64,000 nt of DNA from RHLJ01 sp965242845. Lineage in GTDB: Bacteria > Bacteroidota > Rhodothermia > Balneolales > Balneolaceae. Positions 1 through 8,447 of this stretch are shown here, one piece after another; positions within the stretch are counted from its first letter, which is position 1; each line of letters begins with the position of its first letter. The stretch spans positions 930,001 through 994,000 of the forward strand of contig CBDETC010000002.1 of NCBI GenBank assembly GCA_965242845.1. Direction: 5' to 3'. Both the position numbers and the translations under genes were made by a program. The notes under the pieces were generated by a model. That model made no database searches, had not been told where the DNA came from, and saw only the letters and a program-made list of their open reading frames with translations.

Positions 1-11
1 AATATACAAGC

Positions 12-1592
12 TTATGAAGCCAGCTTCATAGTTAGCTTAAATTGAGTTCCATTTTTTTGAGAATTCATTTCTACTTCGCCCTGTAATTGTCGGGCCAGGG
101 TTTTGATAATGGTCATCCCCAGGGTTCTGTTTATTTTTTTATTCTCATTGAATTCAAACCCAACCCCGTCGTCTTTTACCCTCAGCTCAAGCTTATCTCC
201 ATTTTTTTCTAGAAGTACATTTATGCTTCCTTCACTTCTATTCCTAAAAGCATGTTTATAAGAATTCACCAAAAGTTCATTCAAAAGAAGTCCAAGAGGT
301 ATGGCTTTGCTCATTTCCAGGCTATGTCCACTTGTATCAAGGGTAATGGAAATGTTTTTTCCGGTTGGATTGAAGGTTGTATTTATGGATTTGCATAGCC
401 GGTCCAGATATTCCTGTAGGTCCACCTTTGAAAAATTCTCCGTTTGATAGAGAGTTTCGTGAATATAGGCCATCGACTTTACCCTGGATTTAGAATCACT
501 TAGCACATGCTTCACTTTTTCTTCGGTCGAATTCATGTATTGTAAGTCCAAGAGTGCAGTAACAACAGCAAGATTGTTTTTCACCCTATGATGGATTTCT
601 TTTAGTAATACCTCCTTTTCTGAGAGCGACTGGGTAAGTTCTTCTTCTACTTCTTTAAGTGAGAATGTCTTCTCTTCTACTTTGGCTTTTAATTCTCTAT
701 TCCAACTTCCGATTAAAAATACAGCTCCAAATCCAACGCAGAGTATAATCCAGATAGAAATCCATGTAATAATTTCAAATGACTCGAGAGATCCAATAAT
801 CAAATCTACCGACTTTGATTCCATGGCCATGACTTCCTCGGCCACCCGTTGCTGGCCTAAGTATTTCCCCGAATAAATAAATACCGAGATCACAATCGTA
901 ACTACAGCAATGGCACTGTATATCCAGTTCAGAGAAACTTCTTTACGATCAGGAATTTGGTACCACTTAGTCTTTAGTTTTTCAACTTTGGGAGAAAACA
1001 CGAATAAAATCGGACCAACGATTACCACTGACTGAAGAAATGAACCTGTCCACCAACCATTCCAAAGTGTTTCTGTTTGTGTAATAGAAAGGTCGTGTGA
1101 CATGCTCCAGATAAACGCCCCCAATGAACTTGCCGTAGCAGAAATGAATGACGTTGTAATAAATACTACGACACTCATAATACCACGCAGGTTATAATTA
1201 ACGGATAAACTATGGTACACAACTGCATAAATAGATAAGCCAAAAACGAAAGAAAGCGCGAATAGAATTGACCAATAAAATGGTAGATGACTAAAAATCC
1301 CGATAATGAACATTGACAAAAAGATGGGAATAAACGCCCACTCAAAGCCCATCCAGAATAATAAGAGTAAGCAAATTAGCAGTGGTGGATTGAGGATAAA
1401 AAAAGTGAGCAACTGGCTTTTATCAGAACTGTAGTTAATCCAGTCTTCAGGAAGGTTTAATAGCGTAACTGCTATAGTACCAGATATAGTGAGAATCCAC
1501 CCTACTAATGGAACAATCACCTTAATACTTAGAGGTTCATACTTACCAAGTATATAGTCCAGGTTTAATGGCTTCCACATGATAACCCCCAT
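12..1592 (-). CDS. MASE1-type membrane sensor histidine kinase (HisKA_2)
   Basis: This is an integral membrane sensor kinase of about 526 residues. The first ~290 residues hold roughly eight hydrophobic segments in the pattern of a MASE1 sensor domain. A short coiled coil (about 300-325) follows, then a HisKA_2 dimerisation/phosphoacceptor segment LLKEIHHRVKNN (H334/H335) and a HATPase domain with N box (NELLVNSYKHAF), DDGVGF and a G2-like LGMTIIKTLA. HisKA_2 kinases autophosphorylate on His and pass phosphate to a response regulator. No response regulator adjoins it in the window, so it looks orphan. The start is ATG, with an alternative Met four codons in. The ligand is unknown. Confidence 0.85.
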   Translation of the reverse strand: MGVIMWKPLNLDYILGKYEPLSIKVIVPLVGWILTISGTIAVTLLNLPEDWINYSSDKSQLLTFFILNPPLLICLLLLFWMGFEWAFIPIFLSMFIIGIFSHLPFYWSILFALSFVFGLSIYAVVYHSLSVNYNLRGIMSVVVFITTSFISATASSLGAFIWSMSHDLSITQTETLWNGWWTGSFLQSVVIVGPILFVFSPKVEKLKTKWYQIPDRKEVSLNWIYSAIAVVTIVISVFIYSGKYLGQQRVAEEVMAMESKSVDLIIGSLESFEIITWISIWIILCVGFGAVFLIGSWNRELKAKVEEKTFSLKEVEEELTQSLSEKEVLLKEIHHRVKNNLAVVTALLDLQYMNSTEEKVKHVLSDSKSRVKSMAYIHETLYQTENFSKVDLQEYLDRLCKSINTTFNPTGKNISITLDTSGHSLEMSKAIPLGLLLNELLVNSYKHAFRNRSEGSINVLLEKNGDKLELRVKDDGVGFEFNENKKINRTLGMTIIKTLARQLQGEVEMNSQKNGTQFKLTMKLAS

Positions 1593-1663
1593 ATGGAGTT
1601 GGATTACATAATGAACTTATCTCTTTTCAAGCTAAAAGAGACTATTACATAACGTAACTGTTA

Positions 1664-2413
1664 CTAATTGTAATCAACCTGACCTAACACATTACCCAGC
1701 GAGTCATACTCGATCCAGGTTCCCGTCTCTTCTCCATCTTTATATCTACCAATAGCTTGCACCTGCCCGTTTGGATGCCATCGCTTTACCAAGCCATTGA
1801 CAGTACCATTATTTCCAATTGGAAAAATATACCGGGGTGAACCATCAGCATAGAACTGCAAAAAAGCGGAATCTGTGCGCGTGGAATAATGCGATAAATT
1901 TCCTTCGTAATCAAAAAAATAACTTACCGTATCATTATGAAGGCTTTTTATTTTCCCGGTAGATGTATTTCTAAATTGTGTTTCTCCTTCCTCCCAAGTA
2001 ATTGAGAGTTTCCCTTCAGTTGTCCAGACATTCCCATTTCCGGTCAAGTAGTCTTTATCCATTGCTAATTGACGGTTAGGGTGCCAATAGCGAAGCCGTT
2101 CTAAGCTACCATTCTTAAAGACTGCCTCAATATTATAAACGCCCCAATGATAGGTTCGAATGAAGCCCGAATAAGGATCTTTTGATTTTCGATATACCAG
2201 ATTGAGGGTAATGTCCTGAATTTCATACACCGACATCCCATTTTGATTTTCATGTCGGACAAAAAATTCTGTAGGCACCGGATTTCCTCTTAAATCAAGG
2301 AATTGGAGTTCGGGATAGCCATCAAGGAAAAAATGCACCTCTTCCGGTTCATCTGTACAGGCCATCACTGAAACAGATAAAAAGAGAACTAATAAAAGGT
2401 GCTTATTCCTCAT
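1664..2413 (-). CDS. MORN-variant repeat lipoprotein
   Basis: A 249-residue protein with a lipoprotein signal (hydrophobic stretch ending VMACTD, lipid Cys19), so it is probably anchored in a membrane facing the periplasm or outside. The C-terminal part has repeats of the WHPNG..../GYKDGEETGTWIEYDSLGN type seen in MORN_2/YwqK-like proteins, for example RYWHPNRQLA and KRWHPNGQVQA. The repeats suggest a beta-hairpin ribbon; no catalytic motif is visible. It lies 2 bp downstream of the cyclophilin gene on the same strand and is probably co-transcribed with it. The function is unknown. Confidence 0.7.
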   Translation of the reverse strand: MRNKHLLLVLFLSVSVMACTDEPEEVHFFLDGYPELQFLDLRGNPVPTEFFVRHENQNGMSVYEIQDITLNLVYRKSKDPYSGFIRTYHWGVYNIEAVFKNGSLERLRYWHPNRQLAMDKDYLTGNGNVWTTEGKLSITWEEGETQFRNTSTGKIKSLHNDTVSYFFDYEGNLSHYSTRTDSAFLQFYADGSPRYIFPIGNNGTVNGLVKRWHPNGQVQAIGRYKDGEETGTWIEYDSLGNVLGQVDYN

Positions 2414-2415
2414 GA

Positions 2416-3294
2416 TTAATTATCGTAAGAATATCCGTACTCAGAGGTAATCTCGTCTCGACTCATTTCTTCCACTCTAACCGTCATCACTATATCGTCA
2501 AGAGGGCGGTCTGCTGTGTTAGTATTTTGAACTGCAATAGAATCCACTACAGAAAGACCTCTTATTACTTCACCATACACTGTGTAATTTCCGTCGAGGA
2601 AAGGTGCGCCACCTATGGTACTATACGCCGATCGTTGTTCTTCAGTATATATCTTTGGAATAAAACCAGCTGTTGCTATAGGCTTAACACGTGCAAGTAT
2701 GGTTTGTACACTATCCAACTGGCCCGCCATTTGATATTGCTGCAAAGATTGAAGGAGTTCGATATTCTCAGGTGCCTGAACATATTTAGCAAGCATTTGC
2801 TGCATAGTCTGATTATTCATGTTTTGAAGCATTTGATTCAATTCCAGACTAGAAACAGGTCTACCGTGAACTATATAAAATTGAGACCCACTTGATTTTT
2901 TCTCAGGATTTTGCTGATCTCCCAAACGCGCTGCTGCAAGTGCGCCTTTTTTATGGTAAAACTTGTTGTTGAATTCAGCATTTACAGTATACCCAGGACC
3001 GCCCTGACCATCATTAAAAGGGATATCGTCTTTTGAGTTGGGGTCTCCTCCCTGGATCATAAACTCATTCATTACCCTGTGAAAGGTGGTGCTGTCGTAG
3101 AAGCCTTCTTTAGCTAATTTTAGAAAATTTTCCTTGTGAAGCGGGGTTTCATCATACAGTACAACATGTATGTCTCCAAAATTTGTGCTGATAATTGCAA
3201 TTTCATCTGTTACAATTGCCCTACTAACTCCCTCTTTATCATTACACGTTAGGCTTAGAAAAACAAAAACTAATAGAACGGAAATTCTTTTCAT
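2416..3294 (-). CDS. Cyclophilin-type peptidyl-prolyl isomerase lipoprotein
   Basis: Cyclophilins catalyse cis-trans isomerisation of Xaa-Pro bonds. The 292-residue protein starts with a lipoprotein signal (SLTCND, Cys17), so it should act in the periplasm on exported proteins. Cyclophilin motifs are clear: FGDIHVVLYDETPLHKENF, then FHRVMNEFMIQGGDP (catalytic Arg in FHR) and GSQFYIVHG. The domain is then interrupted by about 80 residues rich in Gln and Met before it resumes at GGAPFLDGNYTVYGEVIRGLSVVDSI. First gene of a two-gene operon with the MORN lipoprotein. Confidence 0.9.
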   Translation of the reverse strand: MKRISVLLVFVFLSLTCNDKEGVSRAIVTDEIAIISTNFGDIHVVLYDETPLHKENFLKLAKEGFYDSTTFHRVMNEFMIQGGDPNSKDDIPFNDGQGGPGYTVNAEFNNKFYHKKGALAAARLGDQQNPEKKSSGSQFYIVHGRPVSSLELNQMLQNMNNQTMQQMLAKYVQAPENIELLQSLQQYQMAGQLDSVQTILARVKPIATAGFIPKIYTEEQRSAYSTIGGAPFLDGNYTVYGEVIRGLSVVDSIAVQNTNTADRPLDDIVMTVRVEEMSRDEITSEYGYSYDN

Positions 3295-3379
3295 TTGATT
3301 TTTTTGATTTGATGTATTTTCATTTTGCGTTGATGGTACAAAATAAGAGGGTTTTTATCCCCTAAAAAAATTTAAAACT

Positions 3380-3778
3380 ATGCATATAGACCACATTGGA
3401 ATCGCTGTAGATGACCTTGAAGAAGCTATCAAGGTGTACGAAAGGATTTTAAATCGTCCTTGTGATAAAAGGGAAGTCGTTGAAAGTGAAAAGGTCGAAA
3501 CAGCTTTTTTTCAAACCGGAGAGTCTAAGGTTGAGTTGCTGGGAGCTACATCGGAAGATTCTGTTATAGCAAAATATGTACAAAAGAAAGGTCAAGGACT
3601 GCATCATGTAGCTTTTGAAGTAGATGACATATACGGCGAACTTGAGCGATTATCGAAAGAAGGCTTCGTTGTACTTAATGAAAAACCCAAGGATGGTGCA
3701 GATAATAAACTAGTGGCATTTCTTCATCCTAAAGGAAATAATGGGGTTCTAGTAGAGCTTTGCCAATCGAAAGGATGA
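3380..3778 (+). CDS. mce: Methylmalonyl-CoA epimerase
   Basis: A 132-residue vicinal-oxygen-chelate protein. It opens with IDHIGIAVDDLEEAIKVYE, has QGLHHVAFEVDDI in the middle and ends LVELCQ; the His and Glu residues in these motifs are the usual metal ligands. The family interconverts (2R)- and (2S)-methylmalonyl-CoA in the propionate/succinate pathway. Length and motifs match bona fide epimerases rather than generic glyoxalases. No methylmalonyl-CoA mutase gene is in the window. Its stop overlaps the ATG of the LytTR gene by 4 bp, an overlap typical of translational coupling, although the two functions look unrelated. Confidence 0.88.
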   Translation: MHIDHIGIAVDDLEEAIKVYERILNRPCDKREVVESEKVETAFFQTGESKVELLGATSEDSVIAKYVQKKGQGLHHVAFEVDDIYGELERLSKEGFVVLNEKPKDGADNKLVAFLHPKGNNGVLVELCQSKG

Positions 3779-4578
3779 ATGTTGTTTTAACGCATATTAT
3801 CAGTAAGCTAAAAACAGTAGGTATTGTAGTCCTTTTGGTTTGGCTAGGAGTATATCTCTATATGCTTTCAAACCCTCACTATTCAGTACTTTTCACTCTT
3901 TTGATAGCACTATGCTTTGGATTGATTTCAGGTGGAGTCGTGCTATTCTATGAAGTATTACTTTTTGTATTAAAAGAACGGACTAACCGGTCGATCAATA
4001 ACTCTATCGTAACCACCCTTATCGTTTTTACCATTGCTGTAGCAAATTACTTCTTCTATGTCACCCTAAGTAACTCTGGTATTGATCTACAGGCATTTTT
4101 AACCTTAGGAGTGCTAACTCTTGTCATCGCCATTTTACCAACTTTTGGAGTCTATCTTTTTGAGAAAAACCAGGCACTATCTTCTCGATTAAACGAGGTC
4201 ACTCCTATTGTTGACCAGTTAGATGGAGAATTACCTAAATCTGTTACTCGCTGGACGATCAAGCTAAACAAATCGGATTCGCGGAATATCAATATAGAGG
4301 GTTTACTTTATGTCGAATCAAAAAAGAATTATCTGATTTTTCATTGTGAAAGTGATCGTTCTTTTCAAATACGATTGACACTTAAACAGCTAGAAGCCAG
4401 CTTCTCTAAATTCGATTATCTCATCCGATGTCATCGAAGTTTTTTAGTGAACGCCAGAAAAATAGAAGAGGTCCAACCTTCTGGTAATGGATATACACTT
4501 AAACTGGATTCAGGAAACTCAAGGATACCTGTTTCAAAAACCTATGTTAAAAACCTCAAGTCCTGGGTATCAATCTAG
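3775..4578 (+). CDS. Membrane-bound LytTR-family transcriptional regulator
   Basis: A protein of about 267 residues with four predicted membrane helices in the first ~145 residues, followed by a C-terminal LytTR DNA-binding domain (about 165-262): INIEGLLYVESKKNYLIFHC, then LTLKQLEASF, then FDYLIRCHRSFLVNARKIEEV, the hallmark strand of the fold. It has no receiver domain, so signals are probably sensed through the membrane part. I chose ATG 3775, which overlaps the mce stop as ATGA; a TTG at 3760 would add five residues. Four phased CGTCCC repeats lie immediately downstream, a likely binding array for this regulator. Confidence 0.85.
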   Translation: MNVVLTHIISKLKTVGIVVLLVWLGVYLYMLSNPHYSVLFTLLIALCFGLISGGVVLFYEVLLFVLKERTNRSINNSIVTTLIVFTIAVANYFFYVTLSNSGIDLQAFLTLGVLTLVIAILPTFGVYLFEKNQALSSRLNEVTPIVDQLDGELPKSVTRWTIKLNKSDSRNINIEGLLYVESKKNYLIFHCESDRSFQIRLTLKQLEASFSKFDYLIRCHRSFLVNARKIEEVQPSGNGYTLKLDSGNSRIPVSKTYVKNLKSWVSI

Positions 4579-4598
4579 CCTGTTAATCATCCCCTTTT

Positions 4599-4665
4599 CG
4601 TCCCAGGTTATCACCTCTCGTCCCTAAGCACCACTTTTCCGTCCCAGTAAAAGAGTTTAAGTCCC
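4599..4665 (+). promoter_or_regulatory. Four direct CGTCCC repeats, about 20.5 bp apart
   Basis: CGTCCC occurs at 4599-4604, 4619-4624 and 4640-4645, and a variant AGTCCC at 4660-4665. Starts are 20, 21 and 20 bp apart, two helical turns, so all copies face the same side of the DNA. Most are preceded by a pyrimidine run (TTTT, TCT, TTTC). LytTR regulators characteristically bind direct repeats about 21 bp apart, and a LytTR gene ends 20 bp upstream. The array lies before the membrane gene starting at 4728; a weak TAATTTG -7-like element is at 4695-4701. The repeats are seen directly; the binding is inferred. Confidence 0.6.
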
Positions 4666-4727
4666 TTCAAAGCATCACTGAAAATCCGCGAACGTAATTT
4701 GTGCAAACTCAATCAAAGTTATCTGTT

Positions 4728-5423
4728 ATGCACGATATTTTACGCTACACACATGTATTCCTGGGGGCTCTTTGTTTGATCTCAGGACTTATCCCCATGT
4801 TTTCTAAAAAAGGAGGGAAAACCCATCGTTTAAGTGGTCAACTTTTCTTCTGGAGCATGTTTGGTATATTTGCCACAGCTCTCTTAATGATCTTCTTTTA
4901 TCGCTTCAATTACTTTCTCCTGGTAATCGCTGTATTCAGTTTTTATATGTGTTTTACTGGTTACCGGGTGCTGTATCGGAAAAAACCAGGGGAACAGAAC
5001 TGGATAGACTGGACGGGCGCAATCATCACCCTGCTTGCTGGTCTTTCTTTTTTATACCTGGCAGGGTCAAGATATCTGGACTCGGGTAACTTCAGTCCGC
5101 TCACTATTCTGCTCATCGTTTTTGGATTCCTTACCAGCTGGAGCGCCATTGAGGACATGCTCATTTTCCGTAAGAAAGAAATCGATAATAAACTTTGGTG
5201 GTTTTATCACCACATGTCCGCCTTTTGTGGCGCTTATATAGCAGCTGTAACTGCTTTTGCAGTTCAAATGTCTGGCACTCATCTCGCCCATCTCGAGTAT
5301 GCCTGGCTTTCATGGATTTTACCTGCTGCATTAGGCACACCCCTCATATCCATTGCTAAACGAAGATATATGAAGAAACATCAATCCAACAAAGCTCCCT
5401 TACAAGCAAAAGTGATAAGCTAA
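4728..5423 (+). CDS. DUF2306-like multi-pass membrane protein
   Basis: An inner-membrane protein of about 231 residues with six to seven hydrophobic helices. The N-terminal part (YTHVFLGALCLISGLIPM, KGGKTHRLSGQLFFW) resembles DUF2306-type proteins, which have conserved His residues in membrane helices; a second His pair lies in WWFYHHMSAF. No catalytic activity is established for the group. I prefer ATG 4728 (MHDILRYTHV) over GTG 4701, because 4701 overlaps a candidate -7 element. It lies directly downstream of the LytTR gene and its repeat array and is therefore the best candidate for that regulator's target. Confidence 0.65.
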   Translation: MHDILRYTHVFLGALCLISGLIPMFSKKGGKTHRLSGQLFFWSMFGIFATALLMIFFYRFNYFLLVIAVFSFYMCFTGYRVLYRKKPGEQNWIDWTGAIITLLAGLSFLYLAGSRYLDSGNFSPLTILLIVFGFLTSWSAIEDMLIFRKKEIDNKLWWFYHHMSAFCGAYIAAVTAFAVQMSGTHLAHLEYAWLSWILPAALGTPLISIAKRRYMKKHQSNKAPLQAKVIS

Positions 5424-5428
5424 TTTGG

Positions 5429-5460
5429 TTGAGTTTTCGGGAGAAGGATATGTATCTTTG
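5429..5460 (+). promoter_or_regulatory. Bacteroidota-type promoter of the tRNA-Pro gene
   Basis: TATCTTTG at 5453-5460 matches the TAnnTTTG -7 consensus used by the Bacteroidota primary sigma factor, with a TTG at 5429-5431, 21 bp upstream, as the -33 element. The mature tRNA starts 7 nt after the box, the expected spacing. Confidence 0.6.
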
Positions 5461-5466
5461 AATATT

Positions 5467-5540
5467 CGAGGCGTGGCGTAGTCCGGTAGCGCACTCGGCT
5501 GGGGGCCGAGGGGTCGCAGGTTCAAATCCTGTCGCCTCGA
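5467..5540 (+). tRNA. tRNA-Pro (anticodon GGG)
   Basis: A full cloverleaf can be drawn. The acceptor stem CGAGGCG (5467-5473) pairs with CGCCTCG (5533-5539), with discriminator A5540. The anticodon stem CTCGG/CCGAG (5494-5498, 5506-5510) closes a 7-nt loop CTGGGGG, giving anticodon GGG at 5501-5503. The T arm contains GGTTCAAATCC. The 3' CCA is not encoded. The identity matches proline by anticodon and overall similarity to bacterial tRNA-Pro. Confidence 0.93.
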
Positions 5541-5616
5541 CTATTTTATCTAAATATTGCTTATAGCAACGGGAGAGTCTTTGTAGATCTCCGAACCAAT
5601 CCGTTGATTGACTTCT

Positions 5617-7323
5617 ATGAAATTATTTAAACCTCTCTTCTTCCTTTTTCTTTTAACAATCATTCTGAACAGCGCGACTAGTGCTCAGGTTTCCCTGGTC
5701 CCTGCTAACCATCCAGTCTATGAATGGCTGCATCACCAGCGTGTGTTAGGAAACGCTCCAGCATATAACTATGAAGTTTTGCCTATTTCCAGAGGGGAAA
5801 TTTCGGAAATACTAGCGATGATAAATAATGACCGGCTTGGGTATTTTGATAAAAAGACTTTAGTCGCCTATCAGAAGGAGTTTAATCTAAAGCTTCAAGT
5901 TGATAACTCTTCCAACGATTTTCTTAGAATAGATGAATGGGATATTTACCCTCTTGCTTTAAAAAAAGCGAAGCACTTTTTTAGTGATGAAGAATTTCAT
6001 CTCTACAGCCATAGTGATTCTATATCTAATGTTGTCTTCGATATATGGTGGGGCTATGCAAACATTATCAATAAGGAGAATGGAAATACGGCCCAAGGGC
6101 TAGTGGATTTTAAAGGGTTTAGAACATATGGAAGTCTATATAACCTGATGGGTTTTCACCTAGAAGTCCAAAACTTTTCTGAGCAAGGAAACGATAGAGC
6201 AGTACAATACCATCCCATATTTGGAGATACCTGGTATGTATTAAACTCCGGACGATCTTCGGGTTTTTATGCACAAGGTTTTGCTTCCTTAGGCTATGGC
6301 AAATTTAGGTTTGATATAGGCAGGGGGGCTATTAAATATGGACTTGGAGTAGACCAATCTTTAATTCTTTCGAGACAGGCACCTGACTTTGACTGGATGC
6401 GGCTAAGTTGGAATTCTAAGCACTTCAGATACTCTTATATGCATGGATCTATTCAAAGCCTGGGTACCCAAACACAAATTATTTCTCAGGATGGTGAAGA
6501 TTTTGAATCAAGGGTTACCACTCCAAGATGGATCGTTTTAAGAAGAGCCCAGATTATGCCTTTTAAATGGTTGGATATGATCTATACCCAGAAAGTAATC
6601 TACAGTAACAGGAGTTTAGATTTAGGGCATTTAAATCCTATATACCCAGTTGAAGCAGCTGAACGGAATAACCAAGACCGTGATAATCCGAGCTGGAATT
6701 TTGAAGGGATAATACGACCTGCTAACTCTTTCGAATTATATGCTGGACTTGGAATAGATGATTTAAACAAGTTATCAGATGTTTTTAAGAAAACAGGAAG
6801 TCGTTCTTCTGAGGATGCTGTATTAACCTATCAAGCTGGGATTAGTACTTCTTACAGAACAGGTACCAGCATTAATTTAGAATATATCAGAATCGAGCCT
6901 TATTACTATACTCATCATTTAAGGTTTAATACTTACGAGAATTTCAACCAATCGTTAGGACACGACCTTGGTCCTAATAGTGATCAGGCTCTATTAAAAA
7001 TCCGACAATGGCTACCTAAACGTGCCTGGATAGAACTTGGCCTAAAGCGAATTCGAAAAGGATTGAATGAGGTTGATGGAAATGGTGCATTAGTTGAAGA
7101 TGTAGGGGGTGATCTCTTCGAGCCTCAACTCAGTAGAGATGGAGATATCGTTCGTTTTTTAGCCGGAGATGTACATCATATAAACGAAATAGAAATTAAT
7201 GGGCAATTCGAACCTGTTCGAGCGTTTACTATCCATTTTGAGTTTAATAAGTCTGATGTCACACAAGGACTACAACTCAGCGATCGAGATTATTTTTTGG
7301 TCGGAATTCAAATTGGCTATTAA
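5617..7323 (+). CDS. Secreted outer-membrane barrel, capsule-assembly Wzi-like
   Basis: A protein of about 568 residues with an N-terminal signal peptide (cleavage after SATSAQ or nearby) and a C-terminal hydrophobic/aromatic residue (GIQIGY), as in outer-membrane beta-barrels. The opening VPANHPVYEWLHHQRVLG and later segments such as GRGAIKYGLG and GHLNPIYPVEAAERNN recall Bacteroidota proteins annotated as capsule-assembly Wzi family. Wzi helps attach surface polysaccharide. No capsule genes are nearby, so the role here is open. ATG 5617 puts the signal peptide at the N-terminus; TTG 5608 is the alternative. Confidence 0.5.
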   Translation: MKLFKPLFFLFLLTIILNSATSAQVSLVPANHPVYEWLHHQRVLGNAPAYNYEVLPISRGEISEILAMINNDRLGYFDKKTLVAYQKEFNLKLQVDNSSNDFLRIDEWDIYPLALKKAKHFFSDEEFHLYSHSDSISNVVFDIWWGYANIINKENGNTAQGLVDFKGFRTYGSLYNLMGFHLEVQNFSEQGNDRAVQYHPIFGDTWYVLNSGRSSGFYAQGFASLGYGKFRFDIGRGAIKYGLGVDQSLILSRQAPDFDWMRLSWNSKHFRYSYMHGSIQSLGTQTQIISQDGEDFESRVTTPRWIVLRRAQIMPFKWLDMIYTQKVIYSNRSLDLGHLNPIYPVEAAERNNQDRDNPSWNFEGIIRPANSFELYAGLGIDDLNKLSDVFKKTGSRSSEDAVLTYQAGISTSYRTGTSINLEYIRIEPYYYTHHLRFNTYENFNQSLGHDLGPNSDQALLKIRQWLPKRAWIELGLKRIRKGLNEVDGNGALVEDVGGDLFEPQLSRDGDIVRFLAGDVHHINEIEINGQFEPVRAFTIHFEFNKSDVTQGLQLSDRDYFLVGIQIGY

Positions 7324-7580
7324 TCTTAGCCCTCAAAAAGTGCTTTAGAACTACTTCTTAGTGTTCTCTTCTTTCACCCGAAATAATAGAGCATTTACCA
7401 GCAGATTTATGCTCAAAAAATCCACTATTGAGCATATAAAAAGAGCAATTACTATAATTTACATACCTCAAGTACATTAATAACAGGTTTATGAGAGATT
7501 TGTAAAAACGATATTAATATTAAAATTTTCTAATATTAGATTTTTTTAATATAATGCTTGCGGTCAGGAAAAACCGCAGT
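7324..7580. other. 257-bp intergenic region with two inverted repeats
   Basis: AT-rich spacer. TATGCTCAA at 7408-7416 is perfectly repeated in inverse orientation at 7428-7436 (11-nt loop), with no U-tract after it. A second inverted repeat, TGCGGT (7559-7564) and ACCGCA (7573-7578), encloses the loop CAGGAAAA just before the ATG at 7581. No ORF worth calling was seen. Confidence 0.5.
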
Positions 7581-7985
7581 ATGAGAGCGTTTATCCTAAT
7601 ATTCTTTTTTCTCTTAGTCTTGAGTCAGGATGGGGTTGGTCAAGGGAGTACCAGTGTGACTATGCGTGTTTCTGCAACAATTATCAGTGGCGCTACTCTT
7701 GAAACTGTTGAATCAATTACAATCAAACTAGATACTAACACAGAAACTACTGGAAGATTTGAATTTGTAACGAATAAACATGCCGTTACTCATGTAGAAA
7801 CTTCAAATACAACAGAATTAACAAACCAGTACGGAGATAAAATTAACCTGAATACCGATAGCCTGCACAAATCAAGTAATGGAAGACACTCGGTAGATAT
7901 TGAAGCAAAAATTGACCAGACCAATCAAGCGGATTTAAAAGGAACATATACAGGTTCCATTACTACAACCATAAACTATTTATAG
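7581..7985 (+). CDS. Secreted DUF4402-like protein
   Basis: About 134 residues from ATG 7581: signal peptide (FILIFFFLLVLSQDGVGQG), then a small all-beta region with VTMRVSATIISG near the start and GTYTGSITTTINYL at the end, the pattern of DUF4402/spore-coat-U-like domains in pilin-like or surface proteins. The family has no firm function. An upstream ATG at 7554 would put nine extra residues, some charged, before the signal peptide, so 7581 is preferred. It is a single-gene unit with its own terminator. Confidence 0.6.
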   Translation: MRAFILIFFFLLVLSQDGVGQGSTSVTMRVSATIISGATLETVESITIKLDTNTETTGRFEFVTNKHAVTHVETSNTTELTNQYGDKINLNTDSLHKSSNGRHSVDIEAKIDQTNQADLKGTYTGSITTTINYL

Positions 7986-8002
7986 CTTTTATTCTGTACC
8001 CC

Positions 8003-8040
8003 AAGCCTCAATAGGATGACACCATTGAGGCTTTTTTATT
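8003..8040 (+). terminator. Rho-independent terminator
   Basis: AAGCCTCAAT (8003-8012) pairs with ATTGAGGCTT (8024-8033) across an 11-nt loop and is followed by a T run. It ends the DUF4402-like gene, 17 bp after its stop. Confidence 0.88.
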
Positions 8041-8079
8041 TCCCCCCTCTCTTTTTATTACCTTCAGGAAAAACGGATT

Positions 8080-8439
8080 ATGATTAAAGGACTACGAACA
8101 GTTATCTATCCGGCTCCAAATTTACAGGAAGCAAAAAGGTGGTACACAAAAATCACAGGGCAAAACCCTTATTTTGACGAAGACTATTACGTCGGCTTTG
8201 ATATTGGTGGATATGAACTTGGTTTAATTCCGGATAGAAAGCCAGGAACTCAGGGCAGTATTGTGTATTGGGGAGTGGGCAGTATAAAGGAGACCTGGGA
8301 ACTGTTAATTTCAGAAGGCGCTACAGCCGATGAGGAAATTATGCATGTAGGTGGAGATGTTTATGTAGCAACAGTAATTGACCCTTTTGGTAACTTATTT
8401 GGAATCATACAAAACCCTAATTTCAAAGCTACTAACTAA
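8080..8439 (+). CDS. VOC (glyoxalase-like) family protein
   Basis: A 119-residue cytoplasmic protein with the single-domain vicinal-oxygen-chelate layout: LRTVIYPAPNLQEAKRWYTKITG at the N-terminus, DIGGYELGLIPD in the middle and DPFGNLFGIIQNP at the C-terminus. This superfamily covers glyoxalases, dioxygenases and antibiotic-binding proteins, and the sequence does not decide which. It precedes the AlaDH/PNT-like gene by 8 bp, so the two are probably one transcript. Confidence 0.8.
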   Translation: MIKGLRTVIYPAPNLQEAKRWYTKITGQNPYFDEDYYVGFDIGGYELGLIPDRKPGTQGSIVYWGVGSIKETWELLISEGATADEEIMHVGGDVYVATVIDPFGNLFGIIQNPNFKATN

Positions 8440-8447
8440 TACACTGT

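Noticed and set aside
12..40. Hairpin TATGAAGC/GCTTCATA at the left edge as a terminator
   Set aside because: The loop is only 2 nt, there is no U-tract and it lies inside the kinase coding end.
4701..4727. GTG start for the DUF2306-like protein
   Set aside because: It overlaps a TAATTTG -7-like element, and the ATG at 4728 gives the usual N-terminus leading straight into the first helix.
7400..7440. The 9-bp dyad at 7408-7436 as a terminator for the Wzi-like gene
   Set aside because: It is 85 bp past the stop and lacks a T run.
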